From Mauremys mutica (lineage: Eukaryota > Chordata > Testudines > Geoemydidae), in assembly GCF_020497125.1 (NCBI RefSeq), contig NC_059082.1, positions 18,217,965-18,281,964 on the forward strand: 64,000 bases of DNA, written 5' to 3'. Below the pieces are notes generated by a model that saw only the letters and a program-made list of their open reading frames with translations, was not told the DNA's origin and did no database searches. This document shows positions 46,867 to 56,621 of this stretch, one piece after another (positions within the stretch are counted from its first letter, which is position 1; every line of letters begins with the position of its first letter). Position numbers and translations under genes: made by a program.

Positions 46867-46874
46867 ACAATTAC

Positions 46875-47623
46875 CCCTAAATAGGCCCCATCACAAAATT
46901 AAAATTATACAATTAGCCTAAACCAGCCTCATTCACTGAAACCCAAACCCCACAATGTGGGAAATGTCAAATAGAAAAGGTGCAAGGATTTCCACACTAC
47001 AGTTTATTCATTATGGTATTTCTCTCCTGGTGAGGATGAAATTCTCTCATTCCAATGGTTACATATAGCTTGATATTTTGCATATGCATAACTTGTGGAA
47101 ATTGCCATTGGCCAGCAGACAACCACATTCACCACAGATAGAAAAATTGGTGCTTATGAAAATGATACAACAGCTTTTTGGAATCTGGGATATAAACACA
47201 TTACAAAACAAACATTCTAACTTGGTAGAAACACCACATGAACAATATAATCAAGGAAATTTCATCTTGAAACTCACATGCTTAATATCTTAATCTTTGT
47301 ATTCTAATGGTTTTCTATTAGAACACTTCAGTGGAATTATCAGCTTGGTTTGTATTTCTGTAGTTTCTTATTTTTCTCTTTATTAGTCCATTTTTATCCA
47401 GTTGTACAATATAAAATATCCCCACTCCAGGATTTCTGGTGACCATTTAGACTAAAAATGGGGGAAGCTGCAATATATTTTTAAGTGTAATCAGAAGTTC
47501 CAAAGGAGGCTACAATATGTGTGGTTTATCTGTGGATAATTTATAATGGTCTATTTAAAAAAAAAAAAAAAAAAAAATGGAAAAGCAAGAGCCTAATTCC
47601 TTGCCCTTTCCACTGGTGGGTGG

Positions 47624-47655
<32 letters not shown>

Positions 47656-49374
47656 GAGGGAGAGAGATGTGTACATATATCCTGTGCCCTTTTCTGTTTA
47701 ACACACATCATTGGTGACAGTTGTTCTATAAAATTTAACGTTATTCTATTCCCATGTATTCCAAGCAGTTTTAATGTTCTGTCATCTAAAGGCATGTCTG
47801 CTGAAGACAATGGGATAAAAAAGAATATATACAGTGGTGAATCTCTTAGCTTTATCTTCATTTGTTATGAGACCTGAGAATCAATAACTTCATTATGAGT
47901 TCCCCTTTCTCTCCTCATTTGGAAACAAAAGTGTCATAACAGACATCCTGTATTCTGTCTAACCTAAATACTGATCCTGGTGAAGTCCACTGAAGCTTTG
48001 TTGTTGACTTCAGTACAGCCTGGGTTTGGCCGTATCTATGATATGCAGAGAAATGTGTGTGCATATCTATTTTTTCACTCCTAAAAAGTACTTTGCTTGT
48101 AATTTTTAATATTTATTTACAAGCCCCTAGTATTCAGCAATGTGAAACATCCTTCCTATAATAGTCATTACAACCCAGAGCCTCTTTGAGGATATCAGCT
48201 ACATAAATTAGACCACTATGTAAGCATATGCAAAAAATAACATATGGAAATGGTAGATGCATATATCTGATCTTTGAAAGCAAAGGCAGGAAATTGGGTT
48301 TAGCCCATGGTTGTGGACCAGGTATACTTCAAATATAAGATTAATAGAGGAAAAATGTATACGTGCTTCAGGAGGAATCATCTGCAAACCACCCAGCCAA
48401 ATTGGGTTTCAGTTAGCAACATTGAAATTTGCCTTTAGAAGACTCCTACGCCAGCTCTACCACAGCCCAATACAGCTGCCTCAAAGGTGCATTTTGATTT
48501 TGTTACTTAGCACTTATCAGAGTAGTACAGCTGTGCGGCCTTTTCAGGAAGTAAAGATCTTAGTTATGGGAAATTACAAAAAGCCTGGATAGCTTTCCAA
48601 GACAACCCCCGTAATGTTAATCACATAATGCATTGCAGGGAACACGTTGCAAATCATCACAGGCCAGGAGCACTACACTTAACCTTGTCATGTGAATTTT
48701 AGAGCAAGAATTCCTATATTTGGTTGGTTCTCCTGTCTTTTTCCCTCTGGCTTTAATGTCTAATGTTTGTGTTTATAGGTTCTGCAGAACACATTCTTCT
48801 TAAAATTAAAGAAATTTCAATAGCTTTTTAGGAGAAGTATCAGATCAAATGACCCCCATTCACTTACCTGTGTGGGCTGGAAGCAATGGGATAAAATAGA
48901 TGCATAAATTCTCTGTCCATTTCTTCTGGTGCTTCTCTGTTGTGCAGGTCTAGGGCCTGGACATCTGTCCATTGACTTCAATGGGCTTTGGATCAGGGCC
49001 CTAGAGCCGAGGGTCTGACAAGAAAAATTTTGGTGGCCTTAGACTGCAGCCACCAACTCTTGCTGGTGGCTACTCTGACAATTTTTCCTCTAATAATTAA
49101 CTTTAGGAAAAACAAATATGCACAGATACATGTAAATCATAATTTTATTTTTATGTAGGGTTTTTTTCAGACTCAATAATAAAAATAATGTACAGTTGTC
49201 TCTATTCTTTACTGGGCATAAACAGAATAGAACCAAAATAAGGTGCTTTGCATGTTCCTGTCTTTTTTGTTGTTTGTTTGGTTGCTAGTTTTTTTGTTTG
49301 TTTTTTTTAGACTTGCTAGCTAGTAAGTCTGCGCCTGTGAAAACTGATATTTGTAGGTTTGTTAATATTGCTTT
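46875..49374. other. Gene-free intergenic DNA
   Basis: AT-rich. Contains an A run at 47557-47577 and the (GT)n tract listed separately; no gene recognised. Confidence 0.5.
47622..47650. repeat. (GT)n microsatellite
   Basis: About 14 GT units, followed by a gagagagg stretch. Confidence 0.95.
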
Positions 49375-49735
49375 TCACAGCAGACTTACTCTGCCATGGC
49401 AAGCCGGGGGATAAGTTAAGCACTGAATGGAGAGGTGGGTAGGGAGACAGTGGGGACAATGGGTGATGGGGGGGAGAGTGAGCCCGGGGCCAGAGCTCGA
49501 AGCCCTGTGGCTGGAACCTGAAGCCCCCTGGCCAGAGCCTGCCATCCAACGCCCTAGGGCAGAAGCTGGAAACCCAAGCCCCACTTCCCCTGGGAAAGGG
49601 GGGAACTCACACTGGCTGCCGGCTCCTCTGGTGTTTGTGGCTCCAGGGGGGCAGGGCTCAACCCCTACTGGTGGCCCTGGGGAGGGGTGAATGCTTTGCC
49701 ACCTCCCCACTCCAATCACTGCCCCTGAGGCTGTG
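49375..49735. repeat. GC-rich dispersed-repeat-like segment
   Basis: An abrupt GC-rich island in AT-rich DNA without intact coding. It resembles the interior of other GC-rich transposons in this window, but clear TIRs and TSD were not found. Confidence 0.35.
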
Positions 49736-50702
49736 GCTGCATGAAAAACCCTGTAGGGATATTAAAAAAGGTTTATATTAAACATGGTTTATATAAAAAA
49801 TAACTTATTGTTAATTGATGCCTCATAACTAAAGGTTTATGTTAAAAGTAAATTTGTGATTCTAACCTGCAAGCCACCAGCTGTGTCTGTGTGAAGCCTG
49901 CTCAAAGAAATACTTTGTATAAAACTTGTTAAACATTAATTAACTCTAAGTAAGCCAAAACAGTAGCTGTTATAGTGTATAGATAGAGACCCCCACCCTC
50001 TGTAAGTTTTCATCTCACTTTATCTTTGATTGTTAAAAGACAGGGAGTCTCACATAAATTGGTAACACCCCAAAAAGCAAAGAGACCGTGAAATAGATGT
50101 GATTAAGATAAAAAATGTATGTGACTGAATGGTTAGGGAGTTACCAGTCTGAAGAATTCAGTGTTGGCTGAAGAAGGTGTCAAGTGGGATCAACCAGATG
50201 ACCCACCACACCTCAAAGGAAGGAAAAACAAGTATCTAACAGAATGGAGCCAGCCATCTGCTGATTGATTTAGCAACAGCAGAATGAAGCAACTCCTATC
50301 AACTAACATAGGGAAAAATCCCTATAAAACTGGACTCTAAAGAATAAGGACTTTGAGTCTATGGTTCTGCCGCCAGCCTCCAGGAGCATCAGATGCATCT
50401 GACACAAACTCGGCTCCATCCTCATGACCAAGATACCTGGCCAGTAACTTGGCATGAGCAACATCTAGGCTGGTAACTATAACATCTATACAAAACCTGA
50501 ATGAATGATTGTGTGGATAAATATATGTGTGTGTGTATAAGGAATAAGTAGTAATAGAAACAAGTAGGAAAACATTGTCTTTTGTTTTGTTATGGTATTT
50601 ACAATAAATGTGGCATCTCTGCCTTATCCCTCTTAATAAAATCCTGCTGGTTTTTATTATATTGGTACAACAACCCTTGGTGGCTGCATTTGAGAAATGC
50701 TG
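49736..50702. other. Gene-free intergenic DNA
   Basis: No recognisable feature. Confidence 0.45.
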
Positions 50703-50710
50703 CCCTAGGT

Positions 50711-51027
50711 CAGTGTTTCCCAAACTTGGGACACCGCTTCTGTAGGGAAAGCCCCTGGCGGGCCGGGCCGGTTTGTTTACCTGCCGCGTCCGCAGGTCCG
50801 GCTCACTGCGGTTCACTGCTCGAGGCCAATGGGAGCTGCTGGAAGCAGCACAGGCCAAGGGACATACTGGCCGCTGCTTCCAACAGCTCCCATTGGCCTG
50901 GAGCAGCGAACCGCGGCCAGTGGGAGCCGCGATCGGCCGGACCTGTGGACGCGGCAGGTAAACAAACCGGCCCGGCCCGCCAGGGGCTTTCCCTACACAA
51001 GCGGCGTCCCAAGTTTAGGAAACACTG
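50711..51027. mobile_element. Palindromic hAT-type MITE (CAGTGTTTCCCAAAC TIRs)
   Basis: It begins cagtgtttcccaaacttggg and ends cccaagtttaggaaacactg. The two halves are long inverted copies: ccctggcgggccgggccggt on the left mirrors the end of the right half, and the centre repeats gctcccattggcc in both orientations. Flanks ccctaggt and ccctacag are a decayed TSD (5 of 8). The 317 bp could form one hairpin. No transposase. Confidence 0.85.
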
Positions 51028-51596
51028 CCCTACAGCATAGCAGTGGCAGCTACACATATTGTACTCTCAGTCCTGTTCAAGCTGTAGCTTTATGGTTTGT
51101 TCTTCTGTTGACACAAAAAGTGGTTCTGCATATAAACACACGGGTCCTTGTAGTCATTCACTATATCTTTGTATTCAATAACACATGGTGTTAAATGTCA
51201 TGCAGCTCTTCAGTTCTATGTCTCCCTATATGATTGGTATACAACAGGCACCTGATCTCAGGAGTTAAATGTCCTCAACAAAATTCCCTGACAGGTAATT
51301 AGTCAAATTTATAAGCAGGCACAACCTTTGGAACACAGAACACATTAAATCAAATCTTTTTAATTCTATTACTGGGTTTTTTCTCTTTCCCTTATGACTT
51401 TTGATTAACCCTGGCAGACTGTGAAAAAAGTAAATCTGAACTTTATTGTGATCAAGAAGCAATGACGACTCACATTTTCCCAAATTATCATTGGGTTTGG
51501 TTTGTTGTATATATTCTGGATTGGGTTTGTTTGATATATGCTGTATTAAGGGATTTTGGACATCTAGGGAATTACAAATAGCACATTAGCCATTAG
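51028..51596. other. Gene-free intergenic DNA
   Basis: AT-rich; nothing identified. Confidence 0.5.
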
Positions 51597-51634
51597 CAGG
51601 GCTGGCCTTACCATGAGGTGAACTGAGGCGGCTG

Positions 51635-52510
51635 TAGGGTGACCAGATCACAGGGATGAAATATCGGGACACGGGGGGGAGCAAAAAAAATGGCGGCAGA
51701 GCAAAAAAAAAAAAAAAACAGTTTTGCAGGGGCCGGGGGCATTAGCAGGACCCAGCCGCGCCGCCGGATCGCACACAGCGCCCCAGCCGCGCGCACTGCA
51801 TTCCCCGCGGAGCCTCCCACCCCGGGCACATGAGATTCGTCCCACCGTAGGCGGGGAGCCCCGCGCCTCTCCCGCTCAGCTGCACTCCAGCAGCTCCTTC
51901 CCGGCAGGGCAAGATGCTGGAGCGCAGCCGAGCGGGAGAGGCGCAGGATTCCCCAGCAGCGTCGGGGAAGTTTATCGGTTCGGGGGACCCTGGCCGGCTC
52001 CTCGCGCCAGCCGCCCCGCCTGGGACAGATCTCGCCCCCGCAGCCCCTCTCCACCACATGTCTCCGGCGGGCAGCCCACACCCCCGGGCCACGCCGCTCA
52101 CCCGGGCCCTGCCTGCTCCGCGCTGCCCCTGGACCCACCATGCTGCCCCGTGGACTGCAGGGCTGGAGCAGCCTCCGCGCTGCACTGCAGCGCTCCCGGC
52201 CCCAGCCAGCCATGGCCCGTGTGCCCAGGCTGCTGCACAGGGGCGTCTCCTCCCCAGGTTCGGCTTGGGATCCAATGGGGCAGTGAGGGGGCGGGGCTGG
52301 GGGCAGGGATTTGGTGAGGGATCCAATGGGGGAAGGAAGGGGCGGAGTCGGGCCGGGGGGCAAGAGCCCCTCCGGGCTCCGCCTGTGCACGGAAGCGGAG
52401 GGCCAAATTGTTTGTTTGTCCAGAGTCCCGACCGAACATTGTTCGGGACGCGGGACAAACAAGCAAATATCGGGACAGTCCCGATAAAATCGGGACGTCT
52501 GGTCACCCTA
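51635..52510. mobile_element. 876-bp hAT-type element (TAGGGTGACCAGA TIRs)
   Basis: It starts tagggtgaccagatcacagg and ends cgggacgtctggtcacccta. A perfect 8-bp TSD, ggcggctg, lies at 51627-51634 and 52511-52518. The interior is GC-rich, and no transposase was recognised. The 254- and 284-residue open frames on the - strand are compositional. It shares termini with the 103-bp element at 33277-33379. Confidence 0.88.
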
Positions 52511-52763
52511 GGCGGCTGCCTCAGATGCCAGACTATGGGGGAGCATCACTAGGACCCAGAGTGTAGAAAATTGTGTCTGCTGCTGGTGCATATGTATTCT
52601 CTCTGCTCTAGATGCACAGAGATGGTGGAGTGCTGTGGTGGAGGCAGGAGGGCACAAGAGACATACATAACAGGCGGGCAGGAGAAAAGGTGAGAGGGAA
52701 TAACAGAAAGCAACAGGAGCTGCAGGGAGAGAGAGAGAGGAGGAGGAGCCTCTTATGTACCTC

Positions 52764-53741
52764 AAGAGGAGTACCCGAAGGGTCAGTCCTGGGGCTGGTT
52801 TTGTTCAATCTCTTCATTAATGATCTGGAGGATGGCCTGGACTGCACTCTCGGCAAGTGTGCAGATGACACCAAACTGGGAGGAGGAGTAGATACGCTGG
52901 AGGGTAGGGATAGGATACAGAGGGACCTAGACAAATTAGAGAGTTGGGCCACAAGAAACCTGATGAGTTTCAACAAGGACAAGTGCAGAGTCCTGCACTT
53001 AGGACGGAAGAATCCCATGCACTGCTGCAGACTAGGGACTGAATGGCTAGGCAGCAGTTCTGCAGAAAAGGACCTAGGGGTTACAGTGGACGAGAAGCTG
53101 GATATGAGTCGACAGTGTGCCCTTGTTGCCAAGAAGGCTAATGGCATTTTGAGCTGTATAAGTAGGGGCATTGCCAGCAGGTCAAGGGATGTGATCCTTC
53201 TCCTCTATTTGACATTGGTGAGGCCTCATCTGGAGTACTGTGTCCTGTTTTGGGCCCCACGCTACAAGAAGGATGTGGAAAAATTGGAGAGTCCAGCGGA
53301 GGGCAGCAAAAATGATTAGGGTGCTGGAACACATGACTCATGAGGAGAGGCTGAGGGAACTGGGATTGTTTAGTCTGCAGAAGAGAAGAATGAGGGGGAA
53401 TTTGATAGCTGCTTCCAACTACCTGAAAGGGGGTTCCAAAGAGGATGGATCTAGACTGTTCTCAGTGGTAGCAGATGACAGAACAAGGAGCAATGGTCTC
53501 AAGTTGCAGTGGGGGAGGTTTAAGTTGGATATTAGGAAAAACTTTTTCACTAGGAAGGTGGTGAAGCACTGGAATGGGTTACCTAGGGAGGTGGTGGAAT
53601 CTCCTTCCTTAGAGGTTTTTATGGTCAGGCTTGACAAAGCCCTGGCTGGGATGATTTAGTTGGGGGTTGGTCCTGCTTTGAGCAGGGGGTTGGACTAGAT
53701 GACCTCCTGAGGTCCCTTCCAACCCTGATATTCTATGATTC
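52764..53741 (+). mobile_element. CR1 LINE, sense, 5'-truncated (RT end to 3' UTR)
   Basis: Encodes [39 protein letters not shown] and the C-terminal region to the CR1 tail ttctatgattcta. The catalytic FADD reads CADD (tgt at 52858-52860); the aspartates are kept. A 6-bp direct repeat tacctc (52758-52763 and 53742-53747) brackets it. A frameshift near 53290 splits the final region. It is highly similar to the 33680-36121 copy, so both belong to one subfamily. Confidence 0.93.
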
Positions 53742-54072
53742 TACCTCTCTAGCACCCCCAGGAGCCTGGACTGATTAACATCAGCTTCTCAGGGAGCTTC
53801 CTGTTTCCTGCTGCTTCCCTGAACCCACTTGAGGAGAACAGGCAGTCAACTAAAGTAGTAGGAGTCACTTATGCCCTTAAGCTGCTGATATCTTCCCTCA
53901 CTCAGGCCCTGCTACCAACCTGCTTATTTGTCCCCTTCAATTGAGTGTTGAGAGCCACTATAGCTGGCACAGAACAGCAGTCATGAGTGAAAGAAGAAAA
54001 TGCCCCTCTGGGGCAGCATTCAGAAAAAGAAAGAAAGCAAAGGAAGCTTTTCTATCTAAGCAGAAAGGAGCG

Positions 54073-55155
54073 TGTGACAATGCTGCCCATGGGAGCCAGC
54101 TGAGGTCACTCAGTTAGGGTGAACTGTGAACAGAATGGGGCAGACAAACCCCAAAAGCTGGTGAATATTCCAATACTTAGATTTACCAAACCAGCATAGA
54201 ACAGCTTCTGTAGTACCTCACTGGTTACTCAGAAGTCCAAACAACGCAGTTCCCTTCAAGTGTCCAGCCTCAGACCTCCATCCAGACACACATGTCAAAC
54301 ACATGATGATAAATTCTGAAAATTATTTCATCATATAAAAGAAAAGGTTCTCCTGAGCCCAAAGGACCAAGCCCCAGACCCAGGTCAAATGATAACTTAG
54401 ATCTTACCCAAAATACACGCTTATAGTCAATTCTTGTTAACTAAACTAAAATGTATTAAAAAAGAAGAGAGAGAGAGAGAGAGAGTTGGTTAAAAGATCA
54501 ATATACATACGGACTTGAATTCAATTCTTGAGGTTCAGATACATATCAGAGATGAGTTTGTAGTTGCCAAACATCCTTTTAGATATAGTTCATAGGTTAT
54601 AGTCCAATGTCCATATTCAAGGTGACTCCAGTCAGTGACTGGGAATCTCAATCCTTATGGCTTAAGGTTTCCCCCTCTTGAAAACCAAAGCAGATCTGAG
54701 ATGAAGAAGGTTCCTCTCCCAGGGTTTTTATACACTTCCTGCAGCCCTTTGGCCTGAGAAAACAATAGGCTTAACTGTCCTTCTCCTAAACATCATGGCA
54801 ATTAGCACAGGATAATTTATCCATTAAACAGGTCAGATACAGGTTACCACAACCTTCAAAGAGACATATAGACAATAATATCAAGTGTCTTCCTAAATGT
54901 TAATACTCCTTTTTTGATCTTTAAGTCAAAACTATAGCAATAGACAAGACTTGTTTGCTTACATCACAAGACCTGAGCAAACATCTACCCTATTTCTAAC
55001 AATACAGGCTTGCAGTTCAAAGCTCTATTCATTTACATATCTTCCTAACCAGTTTCTAAAGTTTGGCCATGGGTCAGGTCAGTCTGTGAGTTAATTAGCT
55101 CTTTCTGGCCCTGTCACCTTTCAATGAGATATTAAATTACACTCATAATGTCACA
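54073..55155 (-). mobile_element. Solo LTR inside the hAT transposase, antisense
   Basis: This 1083-bp block starts tgtgacaatgctgcccatgg and ends ctcataatgtcaca (TG...CA). Flanks gagcg (54068-54072) and gagct (55156-55160) are a 5-bp TSD with one mismatch. On the - strand a TATA box (complement of gggtttttatacac at 54722-54735) lies mid-block, as in a U3, so the LTR probably points left. It has a (GA)n tract at 54464-54485. The hAT N-terminal coding sequence resumes just after it. No internal retroviral genes remain. Confidence 0.65.
54464..54485. repeat. (GA)n microsatellite in LTR
   Basis: About 11 GA units within the solo LTR. Confidence 0.9.
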
Positions 55156-56017
55156 GAGCTCTCCTGAGATACATAGAAACAAATGTTCACGGTGAGCCTT
55201 CTGGCCCTAGCGAGGATGTGAGTGGTGAGGAGATGCCTGATCTTCCAGTTAGTCAGAGTGCCGGTGACCTGGCTGCTACTGCAGCATCTATATCTCCATC
55301 TCAAGTGGCTGTAACCATGCACATTCCTGAAGAAAAGTGTAGATCAGAGAAGAGTGTGGTGGAGGCGCAAGAAGCAGTGCTGCTGAGTTTAGTTCCTTAA
55401 GTCTAGATCATCCAGGACTATGGACCCACTTGAGCAGTAGCCTGAGGGACTTCCTTGTACAGTATGGGCCACATCAAGTGAAAAACTTCATGTTCCTCAA
55501 AGACAATGAAAATAGAAGTTTCCATCCAACACATAACTGGCATAAAATCCGCAATGGTGACAAAGTGGAGAGGCCGTGGCTTATGTACTCAAAAACCCAA
55601 AATGCTGCATACTGTTTTTGTTGCAAATGCTCCAGTCTAATGTTCCAGCCACATTGGGTTCTACAGGAACAAAGGACTGGAACAATCTGGCATGCCATGA
55701 GAAGGCAGCAAATCACCAGAGAGCATTCCATAGGTAGAAAGAGCTTGAGATGAGACTAAGGTTAAAGGCCACCATAGATTATCAGCATCAAGAGAAGATT
55801 GCATCAGAGTCTCTTTACTAGCAAAATGTTCTGAAAAGGCTCATTGCCCTTGTGAGAATGCTTGCTACCCAAAACCTAGCACTGCCTGGCTCTTCAGATC
55901 AGCTGTATGTGCCAAACAATGGAAATTACCTTAAAATTGTGGAGCTGATGGCTGAGTTTGATGCTGTACTCCAGGAGCATCTAAGAAGAGTCACCACCCA
56001 AGAAATGTACACACACC

Positions 56018-56621
56018 CAAAGGTGAAAGTAAGCCAGTATGGCCCGGTACGGCATACCGGCAAGAGCCAGTATGCTGTGCCAGATCAGACTGGCTGGTAA
56101 TTTAAAGGGCCCGGGGATCCCTGCAGGCCAGAGCCCTGGGCCCTTTAAATCACCATGGGAGCCCTGCCACCGCAGAGGAGCTCGGCTGGCGCTTTAAAGG
56201 GCCAGGGGCTCCACTGCTGAGGGGAGCCCCGGACCCTTCAAATCCCCACCCCAGCCCTGCCGCTGCTGCCCCCGGGCTCAGGCAGCGCTTTAAAGAGCCC
56301 AGGGCCCCACCGCTGTGGGGAGCCCTGGGCCCTTTAAAGCACCGCCGAAGCCCCACTGCTGGCGCACTGGGGTAATGGCAGCAGGGCTCCCATGGTGATT
56401 CAAAGGGCCCAGAGCTCCGTTGTGGTACTGGTGGGAGCCCTGGGCCCTTTAAATTGCCACTGAGCCCCAGGGCTCCCAGCCATATCTGCAGCTGGGAGCT
56501 CTGGGGGTGATTTAAAGGCCCCGGAGCTCCCAGCCCAGCCTCGCCTCTTCCAGTTGAGGCCACGCCCCCCTTCTCAGGACTCCAGAGTACCGGTAAGTCC
56601 TTTAAATTACTTTCACCCCTG
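56018..56621. mobile_element. hAT-type MITE inserted into hAT transposase (GGTGAAAGTAA TIRs)
   Basis: This 604-bp element is bounded by caaaggtgaaagtaa and ttactttcacccctg, with a perfect 8-bp TSD, cacacacc, at 56010-56017 and 56622-56629. The interior is a run of alternating gggccctttaaa modules separated by GC-rich spacers. On both sides lie adjoining pieces of one transposase frame, so it inserted into coding DNA. Confidence 0.93.
56100..56520. repeat. Alternating gggccctttaaa module array
   Basis: At least eight copies or near copies of ggccctttaaa or its complement tttaaagggcc recur every 40-90 bp, alternating in orientation, with gggagccctg-like spacers. They lie entirely inside the MITE. 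Confidence 0.8.

Noticed and set aside
50337..51194. Frames of 121-173 residues across the CAGTGTTTCCC MITE
   Set aside because: The similar peptides on the two strands simply reflect the palindrome; no family features.
51608..52552. Open frames of 197-284 residues on both strands
   Set aside because: They lie in the GC-rich interior of the TAGGGTGACC hAT element, are Pro/Arg/Ala-rich on both strands, overlap each other and have no domain features.
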